A DNA stretch of 64,000 nt, taken from the NCBI RefSeq assembly GCF_001422925.1, contig NZ_LMNI01000010.1:310001-374000 (forward strand). Direction: 5' to 3'. Position 1 is the first letter of the stretch. The number at the start of each line of letters is the position of its first letter. The stretch comes from Microbacterium sp. Leaf288. Lineage in GTDB: Bacteria; Actinomycetota; Actinomycetes; Actinomycetales; Microbacteriaceae. This document shows, piece after piece, positions 31,858 through 42,161 of the stretch. The translations under genes were made by a program, and so were the position numbers. Under the pieces are notes generated by a model. The model saw only the letters and a program-made list of their open reading frames with translations. It made no database searches and was not told the origin of the DNA.

Positions 31858-34800
31858 GCGCCCGCCCGATCGGCTGCGTACTCCTGCAGGCTCTTGACCT
31901 TGAAGCCCTCGCGCAGCACCGGCAGGGCGCTGACGGCGGCGCCGAGCACGGCCATCGTGGTGAACAGTGCCTTGTCGCCCGCGACGGCGGCCGCGCGGAT
32001 CTCGTAGCCGTCGGCGCGGGCGGCGCCGCCGGACGGGGTGTTCACGACGATGTCGATCTCGCCCGCGTTGATCAGGTCGACGATGTTGGTCTCGCCCGAG
32101 TCCTGCGTCTCGGAGTACTTGCCCACCACCCGCACGTCGATGCCGTTGCGCGAGAGGATCTCGGCCGTGCCCTCGGTCGCGACGAGATCGAAGCCGAGCT
32201 CCTGCAGGCGGTGCGCCGGGAGGATGACGGCGCGCTTGTCGGCGTCGGCGACCGAGATGAACACGGTGCCCGACTGCGGCATGCCGCCGTACGCGGCCTC
32301 CTGCGACTTCGCGAACGCGGTCGGGAAGTCGCGGTCGATGCCCATGACCTCACCCGTCGAGCGCATCTCGGGGCCGAGCACCGAGTCGACGGTCTGGCCG
32401 TCGCGCGTGCGGAACCGCTTGAACGGCAGCACGGCCTCCTTGACGGCGACGGGGGCGTCCAGCGGGACGCGCGATCCGTCCTGCTCGGGCAGCAGCCCCT
32501 CCGCCTTCAGCTCGGCGATGGTGGCACCGGCCATGATGCGCGACGCCGCCTTCGCGAGCGGGATGCCGAGGGCCTTGGAGACGAAGGGCACCGTGCGGCT
32601 CGCGCGGGGGTTGGCCTCGATCACGTACAGGACTCCGGCCGAGATCGCGAACTGCACGTTCAGGAGTCCGCGCACCCCGACGCCCTCGGCGATCGCGTGC
32701 GTGGCGATGCGGACGCGATCGATGTCGGTGCGACCGAGGCTCACCGGCGGCAGCGTGCACGACGAGTCGCCGGAGTGGATGCCGGCCTCCTCGAGGTGCT
32801 CCATGACGCCGCCGATGTACAGCTCGTCGCCGTCGTACAGCGCGTCCACGTCGAGCTCGATCGCGTCGTCGAGGAAGCGGTCCACCAGCAGCGGCAGGCC
32901 GGGGCCGATGATCGCCTCGCCGGCGACGCGCACGAAGTAGTCGCGCAGCGCCTCGGTCGAGTACACGATCTCCATGCCACGGCCGCCCAGCACGAAGCTC
33001 GGGCGCACCAGGACGGGGTAGCCGATCTCCTCGGCCACCGCGACGGCGCCGTCGACGTCGATCGCGGTGCCGTTGCGCGGTGCGACGAGTCCGGCGTCGT
33101 CGAGCAGGCGCGAGAAGAGCTCGCGCTCCTCCGCCAGGTCGATCGCGGCGGGCTTGGTGCCGAGGATCGTGTAGCCGGCCTCCTCGATGCCCTTCGCGAG
33201 CCCGAGCGGGGTCTGGCCGCCGAGCTGGCAGATGACGCCCAGGATCTTCCCTGACTGCGCCTCGGCGTGCAGCACCTCGAGGACGTCCTCGAGGGTCAGG
33301 GGCTCGAAGTACAGGCGGTCGGACGTGTCGTAGTCCGTCGACACGGTCTCGGGGTTGCAGTTGACCATGACCGTCTCGTAGCCCGCGTCCGACAGCGCGA
33401 ACGACGCGTGCACGCAGGAGTAGTCGAACTCGACGCCCTGGCCGATGCGGTTCGGGCCCGAGCCGATGATGACGACCTTCGTGCGCTCGGACGGCGTGAC
33501 CTCGGTCTCGAAGTCGTAGCTCGAGTAGTGGTAGGGCGTCAGCGCCGGGAACTCCCCCGCGCACGTGTCGACCGTCTTGTAGACGGGACGGATGCCCAGA
33601 CCGTGACGGATGCCGCGCACCTGGGTCTCGCTGTCACCGCGGAGCTCTGCGATCTGGGCGTCGCTGAAGCCGTGCTCCTTCGCGATGCGGAGGGTGGCGG
33701 CATCCAGCTCACCCGCCTGGGCGACGAAATCGGCGACCTCGTTGATGAGGACGATCTGGTCGAGGAACCACGGGTCGATCTTGGTGGCCTCGAAGGCCTG
33801 CTCCACCGTGGCGCCCTTGCGGAGCGCCTGCTGCAGGACGACGATGCGTCCGTCGGTCGGGGTCTTCGCGATCTCGAGGAGCTCGTCCACCGAACGGGGC
33901 TCGTCGCCCCAGTGGAAGCTCGAGCCGCGCTTCTCGAGCGAGCGCAGCGCCTTCTGCAGCGCGGTCGCGTAGTTGCGGCCGATCGCCATCGCCTCGCCGA
34001 CCGACTTCATGGTGGTCGTCAGCGTGGTGTCGGCAGCCGGGAACTTCTCGAAGTTGAAGCGCGGCACCTTGACGACGATGTAGTCGAGCGTGGGCTCGAA
34101 GCTCGCCGGCGTCACCTTGGTGATGTCGTTCGGGATCTCGTCGAGGCGGTAGCCGATCGCGAGCTTCGCGGCGATCTTCGCGATCGGGAAGCCGGTGGCC
34201 TTCGACGCCAGCGCCGACGAGCGCGACACGCGCGGGTTCATCTCGATCACGATGATGCGGCCCGTCTTCGGGTCGACCGCGAACTGGATGTTGCAGCCGC
34301 CGGTGTCGACGCCGACCGCGCGGATGATGTCGATGCCGATGTCGCGCAGCTTCTGGTACTCGCGGTCGGTGAGTGTGAGCGCCGGGGCGACGGTGATCGA
34401 GTCGCCGGTGTGGACGCCCACCGGGTCGACGTTCTCGATCGAGCAGACGACGACCGTGTTGTCGGCGGTGTCGCGCATGAGCTCGAGCTCGTACTCCTTC
34501 CACCCGAGGATCGACTCCTCGAGCAGCACCTCGTTGGTCGGCGAGTCGTGCAGACCGGCGCCGCCGATGCGGCGGAGGTCCTCCTCGTCGTACGCGAAGC
34601 CCGAGCCGAGGCCGCCCATGGTGAAGGACGGGCGCACGACGAGCGGGTAGCCGAGCTTCTCGGCGCCGGCGAGCAGCTCGTCCATCGTGTGGCAGATCAC
34701 CGAGTCGGCGACGTCGGCGCCGGCGTCCAGCACCAGCTGCTTGAAGATCTGGCGGTCCTCACCCTTGTTGATGGCCTCGAAGTCGGCACCGATGAGCTCG

Positions 34801-35138
34801 ACGTCGTACTTCTCGAGGATGCCGTGCTTGTGCAGGTCGATCGCGGCGTTGAGCGCCGTCTGACCGCCCAGGGTCGGCAGGATCGCGTCGGGCTTCTCCT
34901 TCGCGATGATCGTCTCGATCACACGCCAGTTGATGGGCTCGATGTAGGTCGCGTCGGCGAAGTCCGGATCGGTCATGATCGTCGCCGGGTTGGAGTTCAC
35001 GAGGATGACGCGGACGCCCTCGTCACGGAGCACGCGGCAGGCCTGCGTGCCGGAGTAGTCGAACTCGCACGCCTGACCGATGACGATCGGGCCGGAGCCG
35101 ATGACGAGGACGGAGTTGATGTCGTCGCGCTTGGGCAT
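31854..35138 (-). CDS. carB: Carbamoyl-phosphate synthase large subunit
   Basis: Makes carbamoyl phosphate from ammonia, bicarbonate and two ATP for pyrimidines and arginine. It has 1094 residues with the typical two homologous ATP-grasp halves: N-terminal [20 protein letters not shown] and the matching [20 protein letters not shown] (about 550). Each half also has a VRPSF-type glycine loop ([19 protein letters not shown] and [17 protein letters not shown]). The C-terminal allosteric domain starts near [18 protein letters not shown] at 35136-35138 overlaps the last base of carA's TAA. The stop overlaps pyrF. Confidence 0.98.
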   Translation of the reverse strand: MPKRDDINSVLVIGSGPIVIGQACEFDYSGTQACRVLRDEGVRVILVNSNPATIMTDPDFADATYIEPINWRVIETIIAKEKPDAILPTLGGQTALNAAIDLHKHGILEKYDVELIGADFEAINKGEDRQIFKQLVLDAGADVADSVICHTMDELLAGAEKLGYPLVVRPSFTMGGLGSGFAYDEEDLRRIGGAGLHDSPTNEVLLEESILGWKEYELELMRDTADNTVVVCSIENVDPVGVHTGDSITVAPALTLTDREYQKLRDIGIDIIRAVGVDTGGCNIQFAVDPKTGRIIVIEMNPRVSRSSALASKATGFPIAKIAAKLAIGYRLDEIPNDITKVTPASFEPTLDYIVVKVPRFNFEKFPAADTTLTTTMKSVGEAMAIGRNYATALQKALRSLEKRGSSFHWGDEPRSVDELLEIAKTPTDGRIVVLQQALRKGATVEQAFEATKIDPWFLDQIVLINEVADFVAQAGELDAATLRIAKEHGFSDAQIAELRGDSETQVRGIRHGLGIRPVYKTVDTCAGEFPALTPYHYSSYDFETEVTPSERTKVVIIGSGPNRIGQGVEFDYSCVHASFALSDAGYETVMVNCNPETVSTDYDTSDRLYFEPLTLEDVLEVLHAEAQSGKILGVICQLGGQTPLGLAKGIEEAGYTILGTKPAAIDLAEERELFSRLLDDAGLVAPRNGTAIDVDGAVAVAEEIGYPVLVRPSFVLGGRGMEIVYSTEALRDYFVRVAGEAIIGPGLPLLVDRFLDDAIELDVDALYDGDELYIGGVMEHLEEAGIHSGDSSCTLPPVSLGRTDIDRVRIATHAIAEGVGVRGLLNVQFAISAGVLYVIEANPRASRTVPFVSKALGIPLAKAASRIMAGATIAELKAEGLLPEQDGSRVPLDAPVAVKEAVLPFKRFRTRDGQTVDSVLGPEMRSTGEVMGIDRDFPTAFAKSQEAAYGGMPQSGTVFISVADADKRAVILPAHRLQELGFDLVATEGTAEILSRNGIDVRVVGKYSETQDSGETNIVDLINAGEIDIVVNTPSGGAARADGYEIRAAAVAGDKALFTTMAVLGAAVSALPVLREGFKVKSLQEYAADRAGA

Positions 35139-36295
35139 TACTTCGCGGCCTTCTTCTCGAGGTTCGCGACGACCAGGTCGCGGAAGCGGTCGAACAGGTA
35201 GTTGGCGTCGTGGGGTCCCGCGGCGGCCTCGGGGTGGTACTGCACCGAGAACGCCGGGATGTCGAGCGCACGCAGGCCCTCGACCACCTGGTCGTTGAGG
35301 CCGACGTGGCTGACCTCGACCTTGCCGTAGCCGTTCGGGCTGTCGAACGAGCCCTCGACGGGCGCGTCGACGGCGAAGCCGTGGTTGTGCGCGGTGATCT
35401 CGACGCGGCCGGTGGCCTTGTCGAGGACCGGCTGGTTGATGCCGCGGTGGCCGAACGGGAGCTTGTACGTGCCCAGGCCGAGCGCGCGGCCGAGCAGCTG
35501 GTTGCCGAAGCAGATGCCGAAGAACGGCAGGCCGTCGTCGAGCACGCCGCGCAGCAGGTCGACGTGGTCGCCCGATGCCGCAGGGTCGCCGGGGCCGTTC
35601 GAGTAGAACACCGCGACCGGGTCGATCGCGCGGATGCCGTCGATCGTGACGTCCTGCGGGAGCACGTGCACCTCGAAGCCGCGGGCGGCGAGGTTGTCGA
35701 CCGTCGCCTGCTTCACGCCCAGGTCGAGCACGGCGAGGTTGCCGATGCGCTCGCCCTGCGCCGGCGTGATCTCGGCCGCGGCCACCGAGACCTGCGCCGA
35801 GAGGTTCCGGCCGGCCATCTCGGGGGCCTCGCGCACCAGCCGCAGCTGCTCGTCCGGGTCGATCGTCGCGGCCTCGCCGGAGAAGATCGCGCCGCGCATG
35901 CTGCCGGCCGAGCGGATGTGACGCGTGATCGCGCGCGTGTCGATGCCGCTGATGCCGATCACGCCGTCGTTCACGAGCGCGTCGTCGAGCGACTCGTCGG
36001 CACGCCAGTTCGACACCACGCGGGAGGGGTCGCGGACGATGTAGCCCGACACCCAGATGCGACGCGACTCGGGGTCCTCGTCGTTCATGCCGGTGTTACC
36101 GATGTGGGGTGCGGTCTGGAGCACGATCTGGCCCGCGTACGAGGGATCGGTCAGCGTCTCCTGGTATCCGGTCATGCCGGTGGCGAAGACCACTTCGCCG
36201 ATGGTCGTGCCGAGGGCGCCGTAGGCGCGTCCGACGTGGCGGGTCCCGTCCTCGAGCACGAGGACGGCCGGGTCGGTCTGGAACAGGGAGGTCAT
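35138..36295 (-). CDS. carA: Carbamoyl-phosphate synthase small subunit
   Basis: The glutaminase subunit (385 residues) that supplies ammonia to CarB. The N-terminal CPSase domain contains [20 protein letters not shown]. The class I amidotransferase domain has [10 protein letters not shown], the nucleophile cysteine in [17 protein letters not shown] (about 253-269), and the His-Glu pair in [15 protein letters not shown]. The GICFGNQ form, with Asn where many enzymes have His, is usual in actinobacteria. The ATG at 36293-36295 overlaps the stop of the PH-like gene (ATGA). Confidence 0.97.
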   Translation of the reverse strand: MTSLFQTDPAVLVLEDGTRHVGRAYGALGTTIGEVVFATGMTGYQETLTDPSYAGQIVLQTAPHIGNTGMNDEDPESRRIWVSGYIVRDPSRVVSNWRADESLDDALVNDGVIGISGIDTRAITRHIRSAGSMRGAIFSGEAATIDPDEQLRLVREAPEMAGRNLSAQVSVAAAEITPAQGERIGNLAVLDLGVKQATVDNLAARGFEVHVLPQDVTIDGIRAIDPVAVFYSNGPGDPAASGDHVDLLRGVLDDGLPFFGICFGNQLLGRALGLGTYKLPFGHRGINQPVLDKATGRVEITAHNHGFAVDAPVEGSFDSPNGYGKVEVSHVGLNDQVVEGLRALDIPAFSVQYHPEAAAGPHDANYLFDRFRDLVVANLEKKAAK

Positions 36296-36801
36296 GCGTC
36301 GGTTCCCGTCTGGGTCGGGGGAAGGATGCCGGCCACGGCGTCCGCGAGGGCACGGGCCGAGGCATCCTGGGGTCGGAGATAGGAGTCGACGACGGTGCCG
36401 TCGTCGAGGCGCCACGCGAGGCGCACGAGGCCGTCGGGCTCGACGACGCGGTCGATCGCGACCGTGGCCTGTGCGACGTCCTCGATGCGCTCGGACGCCA
36501 GGAACACGCGGGGCTTGCCGGTGAGATCGAGGGCGACGCCGGCATCGGTGACCGTCACGTCGGAGCGCGAGCGGAAGGCGAGGCCGCCGATGGCGAGACG
36601 CTCGAGCGGCTCGCCGTGACGCGTCGTCGCGACGTAGAGCGTCGGGAACGCCGAGAGCGTCGCGGCGCCCGCGGGGATCTCGCCGACGGGCGCGACCAGC
36701 GCGGCGTCGCGCCGCGTTCGTCGCCACCAGGCCCACACCAGCACGCCGAGCAGCGCGATGGTGACCGCGACCATGACGCCGAGCGCGGCCTCGCGGGTCA
36801 T
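36292..36801 (-). CDS. PH-like domain membrane-anchored protein of the pyr operon
   Basis: A 169-residue protein with one N-terminal membrane anchor ([20 protein letters not shown], about 6-25) and a beta-rich domain ([20 protein letters not shown] to [13 protein letters not shown]). It matches the uncharacterised PH-like protein found between pyrC and carA in many actinobacteria, including Mycobacterium. It has overlapping ATGA junctions on both sides, so it is firmly part of the operon. The conserved location suggests a link to pyrimidine synthesis at the membrane, but no function is known. Confidence 0.82.
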   Translation of the reverse strand: MTREAALGVMVAVTIALLGVLVWAWWRRTRRDAALVAPVGEIPAGAATLSAFPTLYVATTRHGEPLERLAIGGLAFRSRSDVTVTDAGVALDLTGKPRVFLASERIEDVAQATVAIDRVVEPDGLVRLAWRLDDGTVVDSYLRPQDASARALADAVAGILPPTQTGTDA

Positions 36802-38108
36802 GCGCGCACCCCCGGAGTGTCGAGCAGCGCGCCGTCGGCGACCGTGACGGTGCCCTGGTGCAGGGTCCACCGCACGTCGCCGGGCAGCTCGCGTCCGAGG
36901 TACGGCGAGTTCGTGCTGCGGCCGCGCAGGTCGTCGGTCGTGAAGGTGCGGCGCGGCGACGGGTCGTAGAACGCCAGGGACGCCGGCTGGCCCTCTGTGA
37001 GCGGGGTGCCGTGGCCGGTGAGCAGGCCGATGCGGGCGGGCTCGCGCGACATGACGCGTGCGACGTCGCCCCAGGTGATGAGGCCCGTGTCGAGCATCGA
37101 CTGCTGCACGACGCGCAGCGCGCTCTCGAGGCCGACCATGCCGTTCGCGGCCGCGTGCCACTCGCACGCCTTGGCCTCGGCGGGGTGCGGCGCGTGGTCG
37201 GTCGCGACGATGTCGATCGTGCCGTCGGCGAGACCCTCGCGCACGGCGAGCACGTCCTCCTCGCGGCGCAGCGGCGGGTTGACCTTGAAGCGGGCGTCGT
37301 AGTCGCGCACGAGCTCGTCGGTGAGGAGCAGGTGGTGGGGGGTGACCTCCGCCGTGACGTTCACGCCGCGGCGCTTGGCCCAGCGGATGATCTCGACCGA
37401 CCCGGCGGTCGAGAGGTGGCACACGTGCAGGCGCGAGCCGACGTGCTCGGCCAGGAGCACGTCGCGCGCGATGATCGACTCCTCCGCGACCGCAGGCCAG
37501 CCGGCCAGGCCGAGCTCGGCCGACACGGCGCCTTCGTTCATCTGCGCGCCCTCGGTGAGGCGGGGGTCCTGGGCGTGCTGCGCGATGACGCCGTCGAACG
37601 CCTTCACGTACTCCAGCGCTCGCCGCATGATCAGCGGGTCCCACACGCAGAAGCCGTCGTCGCTGAAGACGCGGACCCGCGCGCGCGAGTCGGCCATGGC
37701 GCCGAGCTCGGCGAGCCGCTCGCCCTTCTGGCCCACGGTGACGGCGCCGATCGGCTGCACCGTCACGAACCCGGCGGCCTCGCCCAGCGCGAGCTCCTGC
37801 TCGACGACGCCTGCGGTGTCGGCGACCGGGGAGGTGTTCGGCATCGCGAACACGGCGGTGTACCCGCCGGCCGCGGCGGCGCGGGAGCCGGTGAGGATCG
37901 TCTCGGATGCCTCGTACCCGGGCTCGCGCAGGTGCGTGTGGAGATCGACCAGACCGGGCAGCAGAACCAGGCCGTCGACGTCGATCTCGGTGGCGCCGGC
38001 GCGGCTGATGCCGCCGCCGATGGCGGCGATGACGCCGTCCTCGACGAGGACGTCGGCGGCGGTCGATCCTTCGACCAGCGCCCCGCGGAAGAGAAGGGTC
38101 TCGCTCAT
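36798..38108 (-). CDS. pyrC: Dihydroorotase
   Basis: Zinc enzyme closing carbamoyl-aspartate to dihydroorotate. It is the 436-residue type I form with [18 protein letters not shown] (metal HxH, about 50-67), [28 protein letters not shown] and the catalytic Asp in [16 protein letters not shown]. The ATG at 38106-38108 overlaps the pyrB stop; the end overlaps the PH-like gene. Confidence 0.97.
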   Translation of the reverse strand: MSETLLFRGALVEGSTAADVLVEDGVIAAIGGGISRAGATEIDVDGLVLLPGLVDLHTHLREPGYEASETILTGSRAAAAGGYTAVFAMPNTSPVADTAGVVEQELALGEAAGFVTVQPIGAVTVGQKGERLAELGAMADSRARVRVFSDDGFCVWDPLIMRRALEYVKAFDGVIAQHAQDPRLTEGAQMNEGAVSAELGLAGWPAVAEESIIARDVLLAEHVGSRLHVCHLSTAGSVEIIRWAKRRGVNVTAEVTPHHLLLTDELVRDYDARFKVNPPLRREEDVLAVREGLADGTIDIVATDHAPHPAEAKACEWHAAANGMVGLESALRVVQQSMLDTGLITWGDVARVMSREPARIGLLTGHGTPLTEGQPASLAFYDPSPRRTFTTDDLRGRSTNSPYLGRELPGDVRWTLHQGTVTVADGALLDTPGVRA

Positions 38109-39118
38109 CGGGTGTTCTCCTTCGCTGTGCCGTCCGCGGCGGCGGCATCCGCCGTGGACGTGGTCTCGGCCGGGGTGCGCTCCGCGCCCGCCAGCAGCAG
38201 GTAGAGCGCGGCCATGCGCACCGAGACGCCGTTGGCGACCTGCTCGAGCACGGTCGAGCGCGGCGAGTCAGCGGCTTCTGCGGAGATCTCCAGGCCCCGG
38301 TTCATGGGTCCGGGGTGCATGACAATGCTATCCGCTCCCAGTCCCTGAAGTCGGCGTGCGTCGAGGCCCCAGCGGCGCGAATACTCCCGTTCAGTGGGGA
38401 AATACGCCGCATTCATGCGCTCCAGCTGGATGCGCAGCATCATGAGCGCGTCGGGGCCGGCGGCGATGGCCTCGTCGAGGTCGTACAGCACCTCGACCGG
38501 CCAGCCCGACATGTCCTGGGGCACGAGCGTGGGCGGCGACACCAGGGTGACGCTGGCGCCGAGCGTGCTCAGCAGCCACACGTTCGAGCGCGCGACCCGC
38601 GAGTGCAGCACGTCGCCGACGATCGTGACCTTGACGCCGGCAAGGTCACGCCCGCGGCTGTCGTCGCGGAAACGGCGCTTGCGGATGGTGAACGCGTCGA
38701 GCAGGGCCTGCGTCGGGTGCTCATGCGTCCCGTCGCCGGCGTTGACGACGCCCGCACTGATCCAGCCGCTGGTGGCGAGGGTGCGCGGCGCACCGGAGGC
38801 GCCGTGGCGGATGACGACGGCATCCGCGCCCATCGCCTGCAGCGTCTGCGCGGTGTCCTGGAGGGACTCGCCCTTCGAGACGCTCGAGCCCTTCGCGGAG
38901 AAGTTGATGACGTCGGCCGACAGGCGCTTCGCGGCCGCCTCGAACGAGATGCGCGTGCGCGTGGAGTCCTCGAAGAACAGGTTGACGACGGTCTTGCCGC
39001 GCAGCGTCGGGAGCTTCTTGACCTCGCGCTGCTGCGTGTCGGCCATGTCCTCCGCGACGTCGAGGATGCGCAGGGCGTCCTCGCGGGAGAGGGTCTGGGT
39101 GTCGAGCAGGTGCCTCAT
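38105..39118 (-). CDS. pyrB: Aspartate carbamoyltransferase catalytic subunit
   Basis: Joins carbamoyl phosphate and aspartate. It has 337 residues with the carbamoyl-phosphate loop [20 protein letters not shown] (about 49-68), the [17 protein letters not shown] loop, [10 protein letters not shown] and [12 protein letters not shown]. The C-terminal tail after [14 protein letters not shown] is alanine/threonine-rich and longer than usual. No pyrI regulatory subunit gene is present, as in other Gram-positive bacteria. The ATG at 39116-39118 overlaps the pyrR stop (ATGA). Confidence 0.97.
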   Translation of the reverse strand: MRHLLDTQTLSREDALRILDVAEDMADTQQREVKKLPTLRGKTVVNLFFEDSTRTRISFEAAAKRLSADVINFSAKGSSVSKGESLQDTAQTLQAMGADAVVIRHGASGAPRTLATSGWISAGVVNAGDGTHEHPTQALLDAFTIRKRRFRDDSRGRDLAGVKVTIVGDVLHSRVARSNVWLLSTLGASVTLVSPPTLVPQDMSGWPVEVLYDLDEAIAAGPDALMMLRIQLERMNAAYFPTEREYSRRWGLDARRLQGLGADSIVMHPGPMNRGLEISAEAADSPRSTVLEQVANGVSVRMAALYLLLAGAERTPAETTSTADAAAADGTAKENTR

Positions 39119-39645
39119 GACTCGATCGTCACCTCCTCGACGCCGTCGGTCTCGGCGAGGCGCACGTTCACGCGCTCGTCGCGCGAGCTCGGCAGGTTCT
39201 TGCCGACGAAGTCCGGTCGGATGGGCAGTTCGCGGTGGCCGCGGTCGACCAGCGTCGCCAACCGGACGGCGGCGGGGCGGCCGATGTCCTGCAGGGCGTC
39301 GAGGGCGGCACGGATGCTGCGGCCCGAGAAGAGCACGTCGTCCACGAGGACGACGACCTTCCCGTCGATGCCGCCGGCCGGGATCTGCGTCGGCTGCGGC
39401 GCGCGGGTCGGATTGCGGTGCAGGTCGTCGCGGTACATCGTGACGTCGAGCGATCCGACCGGGATGGGGGCGCCGCCGAACTCGGCGACGAGCGCGCCGA
39501 CGCGGTGGGCGAGGGTGACGCCGCGGGTGGGGATGCCGAGGAGGACCAGTCCTTCGGGGCCCTTGTTGGACTCGAGGATCTCGTGGGAGATCCGAGTCAG
39601 GGCCCGGGCGATGTCGGCCTCGTGCAGCACGGTGCGCGTGCTCAT
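39115..39645 (-). CDS. pyrR: PyrR: pyr mRNA-binding regulator / uracil phosphoribosyltransferase
   Basis: A 176-residue bifunctional PyrR. The PRPP-binding signature is [19 protein letters not shown] (about 99-117), and the family N-terminal region [20 protein letters not shown] is clear. In Gram-positive bacteria PyrR binds pyr leader RNA when UMP is high. The ATG at 39643-39645 follows the ribosome-binding site AAGGGAG on the minus strand; an 8-codon in-frame extension would run through that site and is rejected. A near-consensus PyrR-binding loop sits just upstream, so the operon is probably controlled by translational repression, as shown for Mycobacterium smegmatis. Confidence 0.96.
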   Translation of the reverse strand: MSTRTVLHEADIARALTRISHEILESNKGPEGLVLLGIPTRGVTLAHRVGALVAEFGGAPIPVGSLDVTMYRDDLHRNPTRAPQPTQIPAGGIDGKVVVLVDDVLFSGRSIRAALDALQDIGRPAAVRLATLVDRGHRELPIRPDFVGKNLPSSRDERVNVRLAETDGVEEVTIES

Positions 39646-39661
39646 CCGCCGCTCCCTTCTC

Positions 39662-39675
39662 CGCCTCACGGGACG
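39662..39675 (-). promoter_or_regulatory. PyrR-binding loop in the pyr operon leader
   Basis: Read on the minus strand the 14 bases are CGUCCCGUGAGGCG. This fits 12 of 14 positions of the PyrR-binding loop consensus ARUCCNGNGAGGYU known from Bacillus. It ends a few bases before the AAGGGAG ribosome-binding site of pyrR, so bound PyrR could block initiation directly. The consensus is from established work; its action here is inferred. Confidence 0.7.
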
Positions 39676-39714
39676 GTGTTAAAGGTTGCTGTGATCGCCG
39701 TCCAGTCTACGACA

Positions 39715-39753
39715 CGGCGAAGGCCGGGCCCGAATCGGGTCCGGCCTTCGCCG
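39715..39753. terminator. Terminator hairpin between DoxX gene and pyr operon
   Basis: Thirteen-base perfect arms (39715-39727 and 39741-39753) with an inner CCCG/CGGG stem. It lies 17 bases past the DoxX gene stop and separates that gene from the pyrR promoter and leader. Confidence 0.85.
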
Positions 39754-39769
39754 AGTCGTGCGCGGCGGG

Positions 39770-40303
39770 TCAGCGGCGCGCGGGTCCGCGCAGCACGCGG
39801 GAGGCCACGACGAGCGCTGCCGCGATCAGCACCACGTTCTTGAAGATGTACTGGCCGGTGAGCGTCGGGCCGACCGGGCCGAAGACCTCTGCCGGCAGCA
39901 GCACGATCGGCGACAGGATGCCCACGAATGCGAGCGCGAGGACGACGAGGCCGACGCGGGCGAAGGCGCCGCCGGCGATGAGGAGCGCACCTGCGGCGAC
40001 CTCGATGACCGCCGTGGCGACGAGCGCGGCCTGCCCGTTCACCAGGCCGAACGTGAGCTTCTCCCACGTGCGGCTGACGAGGGCCTCGACCGGGCTCGCG
40101 CCGGGGAAGAGCTTGAGGGCCCCGAAGACGAGGAACACCGCGCCGAGGGCGACGCGCAGCGCCGGGATGCTCCAGCGCTGCAGCGAGGCCTTCACGGCGG
40201 CCTCGGCGCGGGCCTCCCACTCGAGGAGGGAGTTGAGCGGGTTCGGGCGAGCGGTGGACGCGGGGACGACGCCGCCGGCGCCGTGGATGGGAACGGTGGT
40301 CAT
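39770..40303 (-). CDS. DoxX family membrane protein
   Basis: A 177-residue protein with four membrane segments: LRVALGAVFLVFGALKLFP (about 49-67), ALVATAVIEVAAGALLIAGG, VGLVVLALAFVGILSPIVLL and FKNVVLIAAALVVASRVL. The pattern VFGALKLFPGASP and the conserved acidic residue in VIEVAAG fit DoxX-like proteins, a poorly understood family tied in some bacteria to redox stress or oxidation of substrates. It has its own upstream region with a palindrome and ends at a strong terminator, so it is probably transcribed alone. The start ATG (40301-40303) follows GAAGGAA. Confidence 0.82.
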   Translation of the reverse strand: MTTVPIHGAGGVVPASTARPNPLNSLLEWEARAEAAVKASLQRWSIPALRVALGAVFLVFGALKLFPGASPVEALVSRTWEKLTFGLVNGQAALVATAVIEVAAGALLIAGGAFARVGLVVLALAFVGILSPIVLLPAEVFGPVGPTLTGQYIFKNVVLIAAALVVASRVLRGPARR

Positions 40304-40329
40304 GGCGTGATTCCTTCGGGTTCTGATCG

Positions 40330-40343
40330 CCCGCGATCGCGGG
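40330..40343. promoter_or_regulatory. Perfect 14-base palindrome upstream of the DoxX gene
   Basis: CCCGCGATCGCGGG lies 27-40 bases before the DoxX start codon, flanked by CTGATC (40323) and GATCAG (40350). The position suits an operator or a leader hairpin. No regulator gene is adjacent. Confidence 0.4.
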
Positions 40344-40427
40344 CACGGTGATCAGGACCCGCCGCAGACACGGGGTGATACGAACCGGCGCAGATCAGCG
40401 CCCACCCCACACAAGACCCGACGGGAG

Positions 40428-40468
40428 AACGCCGGCCCGTTGTAGAGGATCTACAACGAGCCGGCGTT
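40428..40468 (-). terminator. Terminator hairpin after the MBL-Rieske gene
   Basis: Outer arms of 9 bases (40428-40436 and 40460-40468) and inner arms GTTGTAG and CTACAAC (40439-40445 and 40451-40457) with a 5-base loop, 10 bases past the MBL-Rieske stop. No clear T-run. Confidence 0.75.
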
Positions 40469-40477
40469 GCGGGTTCG

Positions 40478-42055
40478 TCAGGCCGCGGGGGTCGTCGCCG
40501 CGCGGTACAGGTCGTCCTCGACCTGGGACGCCCGGATCGGGTGCCCCTGGCTCGTCAGGCACTTCCCGCTCGCGAGGTCCCACTTCCAGTCGTGCAGCGA
40601 GCACGTGAGCACGCCGTCCTCGATCTTCCCCGTCTTGGTGAGATCGGCGCGCAGGTGCGGACAGCGGCGCTGCACGATCCAGTCGCCGAGCTGGGCGTCC
40701 TCGGTCTGGTCGGTCTGCTCGGCGTACCAGTTCTCGACGTACTCGATGCGGTCCCGCGAGAGGCACTTGAGGAAGGTGGTGAGGAACTCGTTGAACTTGC
40801 CGCTGCGGCCGACGGCGAACTGCATCGACAGGAAGATCGAGTTGGACCAGTCGATCTCGTGGTCGGCGATGTTGGTCGAGACCAGATCTGCGGGGATCGT
40901 GTACCAGTAGATGCACTCGTCGCCGTCGGCGTACTCGCGCACCTTGGCCTTCGGAAAGTCCACGACCATGTCGAGCTCGCCGATGCGGAAGCGCACCACA
41001 CCGCCCACGCCGCTGCGGATCGTGCGGGCGCGGCGCAGCAGCGGCTCCCACCACTCCTTGATCGCGGCGAGCATCTCGTCGGGCGCGAGCACGGCCGCGC
41101 GCGAGGCCTCCTCAGCGCGGATCTCATCCTGGCGGGAGTCGCGCTGCTCGGCCAGGTACGCCCACTTGTCGTCGAAGATGCGATCGATCTCGGCCTGCGT
41201 GTAGAGCGTCTGCGTGACCGAGATCTCGCCGCCGTTCAGCTCCACGACCGTGCCCGGCACGAACTCGTAGCCCTTCTGCTCGGGACGCAGCTGCGCCATG
41301 TGCGCGAGGAACTGCCGCTGGTCGGTGAAGATCGAGTCGTCGTCGATGCCGTAGCCGTTGTACTTGAAGAGCTCTTCGCGCAGGAACATCGGCGGCCCCG
41401 CCATCGGGAAGACGTGCTCGGCGTCGACCTTCTCGATGTAGTACATCGCGCGCTTGTTCTGCGCGTCGCGCTTGAGCTTGGCGAAGTTCTGCTTGGCGTC
41501 CTGAGGGAGGTCGTAGACCATCGGCCACCAGATCGCGCCCGACACCTGCGTGAAGTACGCCTCGGGCTTGGAGAACGACATCAGCTTCTCGAGGTCGAGC
41601 GGATGCGAGTCGTTCTGGTTCAGGATGCTGGCGGTGCCGTCGTCGACCGACAGCGACGAATCGCCGATCGGCCCGTCGCTCGGCGCCCGCAGCGGCGTGA
41701 CCATGACCTTGAGGTCGCCGAACTCCAGCGGCACGCCGGCCTGCGTGTAGACGATGTTGTCGTAGCCGAGGCGGCGAAGATCCTGCTCGAGGTCGTCCGT
41801 CGGGTAGTCCGGCAGCAGCACTTTGATGGTCTTCGGCACATGCTTCTGCATGAGCGCCGGGTCGAAGTGGTCGCGGTGGCGGTGGGAGATGTAGAGGAAG
41901 TCGGCCTTGCCGTAGGTCGACCAGTCGAGCGCCCGGTTGTCGGGGAACGGGAACCACGACCCGAAGAAGGTCGGCCCGATGACGGGGTCGCAGAGAATGC
42001 TTCCTCCCGCCGTCTCGATGAACATTCCGGCGTGGCCGAGGCCCGTGATGCGCAT
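40478..42055 (-). CDS. MBL-fold hydrolase fused to a Rieske 2Fe-2S domain
   Basis: A 525-residue two-domain protein. The N-terminal metallo-beta-lactamase fold has a UlaG-like start (MRITGLGHAGMFIETAGGSI) and the metal motif H58-R-H60-R-D62-H63. The middle 300-450 region (WWEPLLRRARTI, YWYTIPADLV) resembles no domain I can name. The C-terminus holds a Rieske cluster site: Cys465-x-His467 (RRCPHLRADL) and Cys485-x-x-His488 (TCSLHDWKWD). Vertebrate CMP-sialic acid hydroxylase combines the same two folds in the opposite order, so a hydroxylase/monooxygenase-like role is conceivable but unproven. A good AGGAGGG ribosome-binding site precedes the ATG at 42053-42055. Confidence 0.85.
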   Translation of the reverse strand: MRITGLGHAGMFIETAGGSILCDPVIGPTFFGSWFPFPDNRALDWSTYGKADFLYISHRHRDHFDPALMQKHVPKTIKVLLPDYPTDDLEQDLRRLGYDNIVYTQAGVPLEFGDLKVMVTPLRAPSDGPIGDSSLSVDDGTASILNQNDSHPLDLEKLMSFSKPEAYFTQVSGAIWWPMVYDLPQDAKQNFAKLKRDAQNKRAMYYIEKVDAEHVFPMAGPPMFLREELFKYNGYGIDDDSIFTDQRQFLAHMAQLRPEQKGYEFVPGTVVELNGGEISVTQTLYTQAEIDRIFDDKWAYLAEQRDSRQDEIRAEEASRAAVLAPDEMLAAIKEWWEPLLRRARTIRSGVGGVVRFRIGELDMVVDFPKAKVREYADGDECIYWYTIPADLVSTNIADHEIDWSNSIFLSMQFAVGRSGKFNEFLTTFLKCLSRDRIEYVENWYAEQTDQTEDAQLGDWIVQRRCPHLRADLTKTGKIEDGVLTCSLHDWKWDLASGKCLTSQGHPIRASQVEDDLYRAATTPAA

Positions 42056-42161
42056 GGGGTTGCCCTCCTGTCGAACCAGACGAGTCTAGGTGAGGCTCGC
42101 GGGGCGTACCGGATCGCCCGCCGTGCAAAACCGGATCCGGCCCCGCGGGGGCGGTGCAGGA

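Noticed and set aside
35463..35540. CarA with a broken active site because GICFGNQ replaces GICLGHQ
   Set aside because: The nucleophile Cys and the downstream His-Glu pair are intact, and this variant is normal in actinobacterial CarA.
42105..42160. CCGGATCCGG palindrome and GC-rich stretch past the SNF2 gene as a terminator
   Set aside because: The palindrome has no loop and pairing with the neighbouring C/G runs is irregular; a terminator is possible but not supported well enough to list.
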